DNA of 64,000 nt, taken from the NCBI RefSeq assembly GCF_030166555.2, contig NZ_CP126461.2; one strand, written 5' to 3'. The notes under the pieces were generated by a model that saw nothing but the letters and a program-made list of their open reading frames with translations, was not told the DNA's origin and made no database searches. Every line of letters begins with the position of its first letter. The stretch's first letter is position 1. The DNA is from Acholeplasma laidlawii_A (GTDB taxonomy: Bacteria; Bacillota_I; Bacilli_A; Acholeplasmatales; Acholeplasmataceae). The translations under genes were made by a program, and so were the position numbers. Below are positions 1 to 7,361 of the stretch, piece after piece.

Positions 1-1015
1 ATTTAATAATTTCAGCATCTTCTTTAATTAATCCTAAATCTTTAGCTGCTTGAGTTAAGAGTTCTTTACCTTTTTGATTGTATTCAAATTGAGTAACACC
101 CGCTTTAACCCAGTTAATGATGTCTTTATTGACCTTTAGTACTGCTTCATAAACTTCTTTTTGGCGTGGACTATACTTTCCACTTGCAGGATAAGTTCTA
201 GTAATATCAGATGCGTATTGTTCATATCTAACACCTAAGTCTAATAGGACTAAATCATCTTTATGGATGGTATCATTATTTTTTTCATAGTGAAGAATTG
301 TACCATTTTTACCGCTAGCGATAATTTCATTAAAACTTGGTTTAGTTTGATTTTTATTTAATACATAATTAAATTCAGCATAAAGGTCCGCTTCGTTTCT
401 AGCTGTTTTAAGTGCATTTAATAGTGCAGTATTTGCTAGATTAGATACATGAATTGCACCTTTGATTGCTGCAACTTCACTGCCATCTTTACTACTTCTT
501 AAATCAGCGATAATACCTTGTGCATTTTTAACATCAATGTGAGGATATGTTTTACTAAATTCACTTGCTTTTTTCTCACCAAGTAATGGATTATCCATTG
601 GACTTTGACGTTCAATGTCAAAGTATACTTTGTCCACTGTACCAAATAGTGCACGTCTGGTTTGAGTTAAAAGTTGTGCAAAGAAACTATCAAATTGTGC
701 GATATCCATAATATTAGATAATGGAATACCTGATAATTTGCTTGCTTCTTCAAAACTTAAGGAAGCACCCACCCATAACGCTTCTACTGGATCATTTTTT
801 TTGATAAATAAAAAACTATCTGTCAAGTGAGGTGATTTACCCATAAGTAAAACAGCACCAGCCTGGTCAATGTTAGTTAAGTACCAAAAGTTTTTATTTA
901 CCATAAACGGATAATAAGAATCATTTGATAAATGTGGTGCATGTCCTGAATACAACACAGTTAAGCTATTCATTTCAACTTGATTTAAATAATTGATTCT
1001 ACGTGTCTTAAACAT
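1..1015 (-). CDS. pepP: Xaa-Pro aminopeptidase (aminopeptidase P), C-terminus cut by window edge
   Basis: The reading frame opens with an ATG at 1015 behind an AAGGAG Shine-Dalgarno and runs off the left edge, so about 338 residues are visible. The N-terminal half looks like the AMP_N domain of aminopeptidase P (YSGHAPHLSND, FWYLTNIDQAGAVLLMG). The second half starts the creatinase/pita-bread fold, with LHYEKND and the metal-ligand segment LLDLGVRYEQYASDITRTYP, whose two Asp residues are the usual ligands. The family releases an N-terminal residue preceding proline in the cytosol using two metal ions. The remaining metal ligands lie outside the window. It sits 12 bases upstream of the phosphoglucomutase stop-to-start junction region and is transcribed in the same direction. 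Confidence 0.9.
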   Translation of the reverse strand, partial: MFKTRRINYLNQVEMNSLTVLYSGHAPHLSNDSYYPFMVNKNFWYLTNIDQAGAVLLMGKSPHLTDSFLFIKKNDPVEALWVGASLSFEEASKLSGIPLSNIMDIAQFDSFFAQLLTQTRRALFGTVDKVYFDIERQSPMDNPLLGEKKASEFSKTYPHIDVKNAQGIIADLRSSKDGSEVAAIKGAIHVSNLANTALLNALKTARNEADLYAEFNYVLNKNQTKPSFNEIIASGKNGTILHYEKNNDTIHKDDLVLLDLGVRYEQYASDITRTYPASGKYSPRQKEVYEAVLKVNKDIINWVKAGVTQFEYNQKGKELLTQAAKDLGLIKEDAEIIK

Positions 1016-1027
1016 ATGTAACACTCC

Positions 1028-2665
1028 TTATTGTATTTGATTTATAAACGCCATAATGGATGTTTTTAAATCATTTATTTTTTGTTTAGATGATGCGTGA
1101 CTAGTCGTTTTAACTGAGATATAAATCTTTAATTTAGGCTCAGTACCACTTGGTCTAAAGATTATAAAGCCTTGATTACTTTCAAACTTTAATACATTAG
1201 ATGGTGGTAATACAACATCATGGGGATGTACCATACCTTTACTGAAGTCAATTTGTTTTTTAACTTCAAAACCATCAATTTTGATACCATGTAATCTAAC
1301 ATAGTCTGTGATTTGGATAATACGTTTAGAGCCTTCAATACCTTTCAAAGTTAAATTGATGGTGTCTTCTAGATAATAGCCAAATGTATGGTAAATTTGG
1401 TCTAAATAGTCATTAACAGTAAGGTTTCTAGATTTTAAAGTATTTAGTATTTCAGCTAATAAGTATACTGCTTGAACAGCATCTTTATCTCTTACAAAAT
1501 CAGATACTAAACTACCATAGGATTCTTCACATCCAAAGATGTAAGGTAGTTTACCTTGATTTTTTTCTGCTTGTTCACCAATAAATTTAAAACCTGTTAA
1601 AGTTTCTCCAACCTTTTGGTTGTATTTATGTGCAATATCTTTAAGTAAATGAGACGATACTACCGTTGTATAAACAATACCTGAAGGTTGATTCTTTTCA
1701 CTTAAGATGTAATATAACATCATCGATGCTGTTTGATTACCATTTAAAATGTGATAGTCATCATTTAGTTTATATGCAACACCCAATCTATCAGCATCTG
1801 GGTCTGTAACAAAGATGACATCTGCATCTTTTTTTCTAGCAAGCTCAATCGTTTTTTCATAAGCGATATGATCTTCTGGGTTTGATGATTTCGTATGACT
1901 AAATTCAGGGTCTACCTTCATTTGATTTGGTTCACTATAAACGGTGTAACCTGTCTTTTCAAGGAGTTTAGGTATCACAGTACCACCAGTTCCATGAAGT
2001 GGTGAGTAAACGATTTTTAAGTCTTTTTCATCATGTCGTACAGCTATTTTTTCTACTTCATTTAAGTAAATATCATCAATTTCATCACCAATCCAATGAA
2101 TGAGGTGATTATCCAGTGTACCAATATGAAACGGTGATGATATTTTACTAATTTCTTCAATGACTTTATTAGATTCATCCGTTGATAACTGCGCACCTGT
2201 ATCATTATATGCTTTAAATCCGTTATATTCTTTTGGATTATGAGATGCTGTTAACATAATACCTGCAGAAGTTTTAAAGTGTCTTACTAAAAAACTTAGC
2301 ATCGGGGTAGGTCTTAGCGCTTTATAGATGTATGATTTAATACCATTAAATGCTAGTACTTTTGCAGCTTCGTATGCAAATTCATAAGAACCATGACGAT
2401 TATCATATGAAATAGCTACACCATTTAATTTATGTTCACTTTTTAAGTAATTAGCAAATCCTAATGTTACACGTTGAATCGTATATTTATTAATACGGTT
2501 TGGTCCTAAACCTAAAATACCTCTGATTCCACCTGTTCCAAAACTTAATTCTTGGTAAAAAGATTCTTCTTTTTCTTTTTCATCCATGGACAGTAGTATT
2601 TGTTTTTCTTCTTCTGATAAAGCACTTTCATTTAACCAAATCTTATAATTATCTTGGTAAGTCAT
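1028..2665 (-). CDS. pgcA: Phosphoglucomutase/phosphomannomutase
   Basis: This 545-residue protein has every landmark of the alpha-D-phosphohexomutase superfamily: the phosphoserine loop TASHNPKEYNGFK with Ser141, the metal loop DPDADR at about 288-293, the sugar-binding GCEESYGS near 380, and the phosphate-binding FRPSGTEPK near the C-terminus. It interconverts glucose-1-phosphate and glucose-6-phosphate, feeding glycolipid and polysaccharide synthesis. The length matches Firmicute PgcA-type enzymes. It is followed closely by the aminopeptidase P gene and preceded by coaX in the same orientation, which suggests a shared transcript. The exact choice between glucose and mannose substrates cannot be read from the sequence. 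Confidence 0.93.
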   Translation of the reverse strand: MTYQDNYKIWLNESALSEEEKQILLSMDEKEKEESFYQELSFGTGGIRGILGLGPNRINKYTIQRVTLGFANYLKSEHKLNGVAISYDNRHGSYEFAYEAAKVLAFNGIKSYIYKALRPTPMLSFLVRHFKTSAGIMLTASHNPKEYNGFKAYNDTGAQLSTDESNKVIEEISKISSPFHIGTLDNHLIHWIGDEIDDIYLNEVEKIAVRHDEKDLKIVYSPLHGTGGTVIPKLLEKTGYTVYSEPNQMKVDPEFSHTKSSNPEDHIAYEKTIELARKKDADVIFVTDPDADRLGVAYKLNDDYHILNGNQTASMMLYYILSEKNQPSGIVYTTVVSSHLLKDIAHKYNQKVGETLTGFKFIGEQAEKNQGKLPYIFGCEESYGSLVSDFVRDKDAVQAVYLLAEILNTLKSRNLTVNDYLDQIYHTFGYYLEDTINLTLKGIEGSKRIIQITDYVRLHGIKIDGFEVKKQIDFSKGMVHPHDVVLPPSNVLKFESNQGFIIFRPSGTEPKLKIYISVKTTSHASSKQKINDLKTSIMAFINQIQ

Positions 2666-2680
2666 ATTTCTTATCCTCTA

Positions 2681-3424
2681 TTATTTTATATTTTTATTAT
2701 AGATATTAAGTAATCCTTTTAATACAAGCTCTTTATCTTGCTTAATATCTAACCTGATGTGTTCTAAGATTAAACTAGATAGGCCACCAGTGATAATAAC
2801 ATTAAAATCTTCGCCTACCTCTTCTCTAATACGGCCAACCATACCTTCAATCATAACAATTGTCCCATATACAACGCCTGATTGAATACAGTGAATGGTA
2901 TTGTTACCTAAATATTTTTTAGGTACTTTAATATCTACTTCATGTAAGAGTGCAGTATTTCCATCTAGCGCATGAATCGATAGTTGAAGACCTGGTGCAA
3001 TAATAACACCAGTTATCATTTGGTTTTTTACATAGATTAATTTGTTGGCAGTACCTAAGTCTATAATCAGTGTTGGATGTGGGTTATCTAAACCTGCAGC
3101 ATTTGCGATTAAATCTGCACCAACTTCTCTCGGGTTATCTGCTTTGACAAAAATACCAGTTTTTGTACCTGGTTCAATAACAACTGGTTTGAGTTTTAAA
3201 TATTTTTCAGTTAATGCAATTAAAGTTTGTGTGACAAGCGGTACGACTGAACCAATAATAACACCAGTAATGACACTTGGATCAATAAATGATTTTAATG
3301 TGACAAAATATTCATCCGGTGATTTATGGATATCGGTATTCATTCTAAATGTCTCATCAATGTGTGTACCATTGGATAAACCTGTATAAATACTCGTATT
3401 ACCTACATCAAATAAAATAATCAT
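2681..3424 (-). CDS. coaX: Type III pantothenate kinase
   Basis: The 247-residue protein carries the ASKHA-fold signatures of CoaX: DVGNTSIYTGL at the N-terminus (phosphate 1 motif) and IDLGTANKLIYV near residue 120 (phosphate 2). GVIIAPGLQLS and the ITGGLS adenosine motif follow. It phosphorylates pantothenate, the first step of coenzyme A synthesis, and unlike type I enzymes is not expected to be feedback-inhibited by CoA. The gene lies 15 bases upstream of the phosphoglucomutase gene and 16 bases after the MBL-fold gene, so co-transcription is likely. Confidence 0.93.
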   Translation of the reverse strand: MIILFDVGNTSIYTGLSNGTHIDETFRMNTDIHKSPDEYFVTLKSFIDPSVITGVIIGSVVPLVTQTLIALTEKYLKLKPVVIEPGTKTGIFVKADNPREVGADLIANAAGLDNPHPTLIIDLGTANKLIYVKNQMITGVIIAPGLQLSIHALDGNTALLHEVDIKVPKKYLGNNTIHCIQSGVVYGTIVMIEGMVGRIREEVGEDFNVIITGGLSSLILEHIRLDIKQDKELVLKGLLNIYNKNIK

Positions 3425-3440
3425 ATATTTTAACCTCTTA

Positions 3441-4064
3441 TTATATTTTACCTTGTTTTTTCCATTTTACATAAAATGGGTTGTTTTTACGTTCATTTCT
3501 TATGGTTGAAGCATCATCATGTCCTGGTTTAATGATCATATTATCATTTAGTTCATCAATAAGCTTTAATACACTACGTTTTAGATCAAATAGATTACCA
3601 CTATATAAATCATGTCTACCGACACTTTCTTTAAAAAGCGTATCCCCTGTAAATATATATATTTGATATAAGAACGAAACAGAACCTTTTGTATGTCCTG
3701 GTGTATGAAAAACAACCACCTCATGATCTGCCAGTGGGATTTTTTCTTGATCTTCAATCGTTTGAATGTTTAATTGTTTACGTACATATGGTCTTGGATT
3801 ATCTTTTGAGTACCCATTATATTTATCTTCGAATAGTAATGCTGCATCATCACTGTGCACATAAATTGGCACATTAAATAGATGAATGAGTGATGTATGA
3901 TCACTATGAGCATGTGTAAGTAGGATACCATCAAGTATCTGGTCTCCTAATTTAGACTCTATTTCTCGATAATTTATGTTAGGATCAATTAATAAACAAT
4001 GACCAAATCTGCAAATCATGTATGCATGAGCATATGATTCATTACCGTTAAATGTATATATCAT
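3441..4064 (-). CDS. MBL-fold metallo-hydrolase (glyoxalase II-like)
   Basis: The protein of 207 residues has the metallo-beta-lactamase zinc motif THAHSDHTS at about 50-58, a GHTKGS histidine motif in its middle, FTGDTLF with the bridging aspartate, and a final GHD near the C-terminus. This spacing fits the glyoxalase II/hydroxyacylglutathione hydrolase-like family of small cytosolic thioester hydrolases. No substrate can be assigned: this group includes persulfide dioxygenases and thioesterases. It is the first gene of the coaX-pgcA-pepP run and follows the rpmG terminator. Confidence 0.85.
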   Translation of the reverse strand: MIYTFNGNESYAHAYMICRFGHCLLIDPNINYREIESKLGDQILDGILLTHAHSDHTSLIHLFNVPIYVHSDDAALLFEDKYNGYSKDNPRPYVRKQLNIQTIEDQEKIPLADHEVVVFHTPGHTKGSVSFLYQIYIFTGDTLFKESVGRHDLYSGNLFDLKRSVLKLIDELNDNMIIKPGHDDASTIRNERKNNPFYVKWKKQGKI

Positions 4065-4077
4065 ATCTTATAAATAG

Positions 4078-4103
4078 AAAAAAAACTATACTAAAGATAG
4101 TTT
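4078..4103 (-). terminator. Terminator of rpmG
   Basis: A 7-bp stem (AAACTAT/ATAGTTT, 4083-4089 and 4097-4103) with a 7-base loop is followed on the minus strand by eight U residues. It begins inside the rpmG stop codon. Confidence 0.75.
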
Positions 4104-4251
4104 ATTTCTTTTCTCTATGAAGCGTATACTTTCTTGTACGTGGGCAATACTTACTCATTTCCAAACGATCTGGTGTTGTCTTTTTATTCTTAGTTGTGTG
4201 ATAGTTCTCATCGCCACATTCTGTACAAACTAATTTTACTAATTCACGCAT
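4102..4251 (-). CDS. rpmG: 50S ribosomal protein L33
   Basis: A 49-residue frame begins MRELVKLVCTECGDENYHTTKNK and ends YTLHREKK, which is the zinc-ribbon type of L33 with cysteines in CTEC and a later YCP. The second zinc pair is reduced to a single cysteine (KYCPRTRK), so metal binding may be incomplete. A strong GGAGGG site sits six bases before the ATG. The gene has its own promoter and terminator and is thus monocistronic. It lies below the length cut-off of most ORF lists but is a convincing gene. Confidence 0.95.
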   Translation of the reverse strand: MRELVKLVCTECGDENYHTTKNKKTTPDRLEMSKYCPRTRKYTLHREKK

Positions 4252-4279
4252 GAATCATCCCTCCAAACTTGCAATATTA

Positions 4280-4308
4280 AGTATAACAAAATTAAATAGA
4301 TTTTTCAA
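4280..4308 (-). promoter_or_regulatory. Sigma-70-type promoter of rpmG
   Basis: Reading the minus strand, TTGAAA (4303-4308) and TATACT (4280-4285) are separated by exactly 17 bases and lie just ahead of the rpmG leader. Confidence 0.75.
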
Positions 4309-4323
4309 CTTAAATATATATAT

Positions 4324-5859
4324 TTATGATAAATGAATTTCATAGTCACATATTTCTTCATAAAATGATTTTTCATGTGAAACTAAAATAACAGTTCCTG
4401 GATATTTTATTAGAGCTTCTTTTAAAACAAGCTTCGCATGCTTATCTAAATGATTTGTAGGCTCATCAAGAATAATTACGTTAGATTTATGTGTTCTTGT
4501 TAGTGCAAACTTCACCTTTGTTTTTTCACCACCAGAGAGTGTACCAAGCGGTCTAGACGCCATATCAAAGGTAATACTAAACTGTGCTAGAATTGATAAA
4601 ATATCTTTTCTATCCAGTTCTGGATTTTCATGATGCACTAGCTCAAATGGAGTATATTTATCCTCTAGATTAATGTCTTGTTCATAATATAGTATTTGTG
4701 TATTATCAATCCAGTCAAAACTACCTTCTATTGGTGGAATGATACCCATTAAGGTTTTAATCATGGTTGATTTACCAACCCCATTTTTACCTGTTATAGC
4801 GACTTTTTCACCTTTTCTTACGATAAACTCGATTGGTTCTACTAAAGGTGCTTCATAGCCAATACTTAAGCCCTTCACCTTTAATACTTCTCTACCTACT
4901 GAATTACCATATAAAAACTCTATATGGATCTTTTTATCAAGAACAGGTTTGTGTACTCTAACAAGTTTATTTAACATTTTACGTCTTGATTGTGCCATTT
5001 TTGTTGTCGATGCACGTACAATATTACGCTTGATATAATCTTGTGTTTTTTCAATAAACTTTTGTTGTGCTTGATATGTTTTTTGTTGTGTCAAAACACG
5101 TAATTGATGTTCATTTAAATAAAAATCAAAATTACCCTTATATCTTAATATCGCTTTACCTTCTACCGCAAATACAGTCGTAGCAATTTGTCTTAAGAAA
5201 TACTCATCATGACTCACAACGATAAAAGCTTTACTAAATCCGTTTAAAAACTTTATTAGCCAGTCAATATGTTTAATATCTAAAAAGTTTGTTGGTTCGT
5301 CTAATAATAAAACATCACAATCTTCTAAAAGTAGCTTACCTAAAATAATTTTAGCGCGCATACCACCCGATAATGTTTTAATTTGTTGGTCTAATACTTC
5401 CATGTTTAATCCTAAACCATTAATAATATTAGATATTGTCGATGAAATCGCATAAAAGTTATCTTTTTGTAACTCTTCTTCTAAACGATGTGCTCTGTTC
5501 AAAATTTTATCGTAGTCCTTGGAATCCGCTGTTCCAATGGATTCATATAAGGTTTGAATGAGCTCTTCTTTTTCAAATAACGGTAAGAATACATCATATA
5601 AATAAGATTTAACTGTAAGTTTATCATCGATTTTAGCATATTGGTCAAGGTAACCTACCTTTTGACCACTCAGCCAAGAAACCTCACCCTTATCTGGTGA
5701 AAGAGTTTTACTTAGTATTTTTAATAAAGTAGATTTACCTGCACCATTTTTGCCTACTAATACAGCGTGTTCTCCTTCAAAAAGACGCAAGCTTGCGTCT
5801 TCATATAGTAAATCATTGTCATATGAAAATGTTAAATTTCTAACATCAAGTAAACTCAT
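4324..5859 (-). CDS. ABC-F family ATPase (ribosome-associated)
   Basis: Two ABC ATPase domains are fused without membrane segments in 511 residues. Domain 1 has GKNGAGKST (36-44), LSGGMRAK and LLLDEPTNFLD. Domain 2 has GKNGVGKST, LSGGEKTKV and IILDEPTNHLD. The lysine/arginine-rich linker between them (YIKRNIVRASTTKMAQSRRKM) corresponds to the P-site tRNA interaction motif region of ABC-F proteins. Members act on stalled or antibiotic-bound ribosomes; the subgroup cannot be fixed here. The ATG overlaps the stop codon of the preceding gene (TAATG), so translation is probably coupled. Confidence 0.9.
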   Translation of the reverse strand: MSLLDVRNLTFSYDNDLLYEDASLRLFEGEHAVLVGKNGAGKSTLLKILSKTLSPDKGEVSWLSGQKVGYLDQYAKIDDKLTVKSYLYDVFLPLFEKEELIQTLYESIGTADSKDYDKILNRAHRLEEELQKDNFYAISSTISNIINGLGLNMEVLDQQIKTLSGGMRAKIILGKLLLEDCDVLLLDEPTNFLDIKHIDWLIKFLNGFSKAFIVVSHDEYFLRQIATTVFAVEGKAILRYKGNFDFYLNEHQLRVLTQQKTYQAQQKFIEKTQDYIKRNIVRASTTKMAQSRRKMLNKLVRVHKPVLDKKIHIEFLYGNSVGREVLKVKGLSIGYEAPLVEPIEFIVRKGEKVAITGKNGVGKSTMIKTLMGIIPPIEGSFDWIDNTQILYYEQDINLEDKYTPFELVHHENPELDRKDILSILAQFSITFDMASRPLGTLSGGEKTKVKFALTRTHKSNVIILDEPTNHLDKHAKLVLKEALIKYPGTVILVSHEKSFYEEICDYEIHLS

Positions 5860-6332
5860 TATAATCCTTCTTTTAATACAGTATCCAGTTCATTAAATGG
5901 TATCACATGCATATCCCAAATGCGTTCATTAGGTTTTGTGAAACGTATGTCACTTTCATCATAATGATAAGTAAATGGTCCTTCATTAGGATAGATAATT
6001 ACAATTTTTCTGTTAGGCATTTTAGAAAAGATGGTTTGATCGGTATAAAATTTCTTTTGGCCTAACTTCTTTTCCCAAATGGTTCTAGAATTAAATTGAA
6101 ACTTTGCATATTTTTGAACCTTTATTATTATAACACTATATGTTAGACCTTTATAGTCATAAGATAAGTATAAACCTTCTTCATGTAGTGTGCCATGTGT
6201 TTCTAATATGGATTTAATTTCTTGTATATTTAGCGATTGTTTTTCCAAGTATTTACTAATAGCGTAATAAGCACCACAAATTAATAATATAGCTGCAGCA
6301 CCAATAATTGAGTATAAATATATATCTGTCAT
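5859..6332 (-). CDS. Hypothetical membrane-anchored protein
   Basis: A 157-residue protein with one hydrophobic N-terminal segment (about residues 5-24, IIGAAAILLICGAYYAISKY) followed by a soluble domain rich in aromatic and basic residues (YSVIIIKVQKYAKFQFNSRT, KIVIIYPNEGPFTYHYDESD). No family is recognised. It overlaps the Nudix gene by four bases and the ABC-F gene by one, so it belongs to a three-gene operon. The orientation suggests a single-pass anchor with the bulk cytoplasmic, but that is inference. Confidence 0.75.
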   Translation of the reverse strand: MTDIYLYSIIGAAAILLICGAYYAISKYLEKQSLNIQEIKSILETHGTLHEEGLYLSYDYKGLTYSVIIIKVQKYAKFQFNSRTIWEKKLGQKKFYTDQTIFSKMPNRKIVIIYPNEGPFTYHYDESDIRFTKPNERIWDMHVIPFNELDTVLKEGL

Positions 6333-6811
6333 AAAACTTTTACCTCCACACTTAAGAGTTCATTCCCCTTAAATTCACAGTAATAATGATATCTTTTCTC
6401 ATCTTGAATAACATTCATGATAAAGTAGGGAATGTTATAAGATACACCTAAGTTTTCTTTGTTAGCAATCCAATCGATCTCTTTCCAAGCGAGTATACCT
6501 TCTCTTGTTTCAATTGGTGTTAGGTAATTAAAGTCCTTTGGTACTTCAACAAAATAAAGATGAAGTCCTAAAGAAGGCGTATTAAACTCACCATTCCAGG
6601 TGACAATACCTCTATCATAAATTGCAGCTTTATCCACTTTTATTTTGGTTTCTTCTAATATTTCTCGGTGTATACAGTCAAGTGGTGTTTCATCTTGATT
6701 TCTTTTTCCACCCACACCATTCCAAATACCAAACCATGGACTTTTATTTATGTTGAGCATTAATATGGAGTTTCCACGCTTAATAAAGCATAAAGTGTAT
6801 AAAAATTGCAT
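6329..6811 (-). CDS. Nudix hydrolase (MutT-like)
   Basis: The 160-residue protein shows a Nudix box at about residues 35-57: G, five residues, E, seven residues, then REILEETKI. The usual last glycine of the box is replaced by lysine, while the catalytic glutamates are kept. The preceding SPWFGIWNGVGGK is typical of MutT/8-oxo-dGTP diphosphatase relatives. It probably cleans the nucleotide pool or hydrolyses another nucleoside diphosphate derivative. It heads the three-gene operon with an extended -10 promoter just upstream. Confidence 0.9.
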   Translation of the reverse strand: MQFLYTLCFIKRGNSILMLNINKSPWFGIWNGVGGKRNQDETPLDCIHREILEETKIKVDKAAIYDRGIVTWNGEFNTPSLGLHLYFVEVPKDFNYLTPIETREGILAWKEIDWIANKENLGVSYNIPYFIMNVIQDEKRYHYYCEFKGNELLSVEVKVL

Positions 6812-6840
6812 GTTTATTATTCCTTTTCATCATCTTTGTT

Positions 6841-6849
6841 ATTATAACA
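6841..6849 (-). promoter_or_regulatory. Extended -10 promoter of the Nudix operon
   Basis: The minus strand reads TGTTATAAT, a TGnTATAAT extended -10 element, 30 bases ahead of the Nudix ATG. No good -35 box is visible at the right spacing, which fits an extended -10 promoter. Confidence 0.6.
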
Positions 6850-6854
6850 TGCAT

Positions 6855-6942
6855 GACAAAATAAAAATAGAGTTTCTAATTTTCAAAATACTTTTAAGTG
6901 CGCTAAAATTAAAAGTAGATAAGAAAATTCGAACTCTATTTT
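6855..6942 (-). terminator. Large imperfect hairpin with U tract, terminator of the minus-strand peptide-gene transcript
   Basis: Arms AAAATAGAGTT (6864-6874) and AACTCTATTTT (6932-6942) enclose AATTTTC/GAAAATT (6878-6884, 6923-6929) and TACTTTTAA/TTAAAAGTA (6889-6897, 6909-6917). This gives a stem of about 27 pairs with small bulges. On the minus strand it is followed by a TTTTTATTTT tract, so it should end transcripts coming from the secreted-peptide gene. Its size is unusual for a plain terminator. Confidence 0.6.
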
Positions 6943-6953
6943 AAGTGTGATTT

Positions 6954-7016
6954 CTGTAGGGAGAGTACAGAATATCTTGTTGTAATTTAAGCTGGAGAAT
7001 GCTAAATTACAAGAAG
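6954..7016. other. Two adjacent hairpins, possible structured RNA
   Basis: CTGTA/TACAG (6954-6958, 6966-6970) encloses the loop GGGAGAG. A second, long hairpin pairs TTGTAATTTA(A)GC (6980-6992) with GCTAAATTACAA (7001-7012), extended outward by CTT/AAG, with the loop TGGAGAAT. On the minus strand they would lie in the 3' region of the peptide-gene transcript. Neither matches a riboswitch class I recognise. Confidence 0.45.
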
Positions 7017-7101
7017 TAAAAAGAGGTTGTTTTATAATTTTATTTTTTTCAATCAAAAAAGGATTTCAAAAATAAATTTTAAACACGAATATGATGTATA
7101 A

Positions 7102-7275
7102 TTAAGGGTGCACGACTCCAGCAATTGGAGCAAGATCTGTATTACCAAAATCCTCAAACCCTAGTTTTGAGCTCTGAGCTCTCTCAGGATGATCATTAAC
7201 AACAGATGCAGGCATATTTGAAACAAATACAACTGCCACTAAGAATAAAACGATTACTAATAATAATTTTTTCAT
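7102..7275 (-). CDS. Small secreted peptide, putative pheromone precursor
   Basis: A 57-residue frame starts at an ATG (7275) behind a GAGGTG ribosome-binding site. It begins with MKKLLLVIVLFLVAVVFVS, a clear signal-peptide or membrane segment (residues 1-19), with a plausible cleavage region SNMPA|S. A polar stretch follows (NDHPERAQSSK), then a short, mildly hydrophobic tail ending DLAPIAGVVHP. This signal, linker and C-terminal tail layout is that of PapR, Phr and SHP pheromone precursors. The gene is divergent from an HTH-TPR regulator 86 bases away, which is the typical arrangement for these systems. The pheromone role is inferred from layout and context; no homologue was compared. Confidence 0.7.
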   Translation of the reverse strand: MKKLLLVIVLFLVAVVFVSNMPASVVNDHPERAQSSKLGFEDFGNTDLAPIAGVVHP

Positions 7276-7324
7276 TTTAAATCACCTCATGCTTTTATTC
7301 TACTAAATAACCTTATATTATGAC

Positions 7325-7340
7325 ACGACATATATGTCGT
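7325..7340. promoter_or_regulatory. Perfect 16-bp palindrome, candidate operator
   Basis: ACGACATATATGTCGT is its own reverse complement. It sits between the divergent peptide and regulator genes. It is upstream of a possible minus-strand -10 (CATAAT/ATAATA region near 7312-7321) and just after a plus-strand TATATT element (7314-7319). It also lies immediately before the regulator's Shine-Dalgarno, so it could control both genes. Confidence 0.6.
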
Positions 7341-7361
7341 ATAGTGAAAGGAGTAAAAAAA

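Noticed and set aside
3042..3389. 115-codon plus-strand frame inside coaX
   Set aside because: Antisense shadow of a clearly recognised enzyme gene.
7097..7102. Plus-strand TATAAT within the end of the peptide gene as an antisense promoter
   Set aside because: No acceptable -35 at 16-18 bases and no extended -10; AT-rich sequence makes such matches common.
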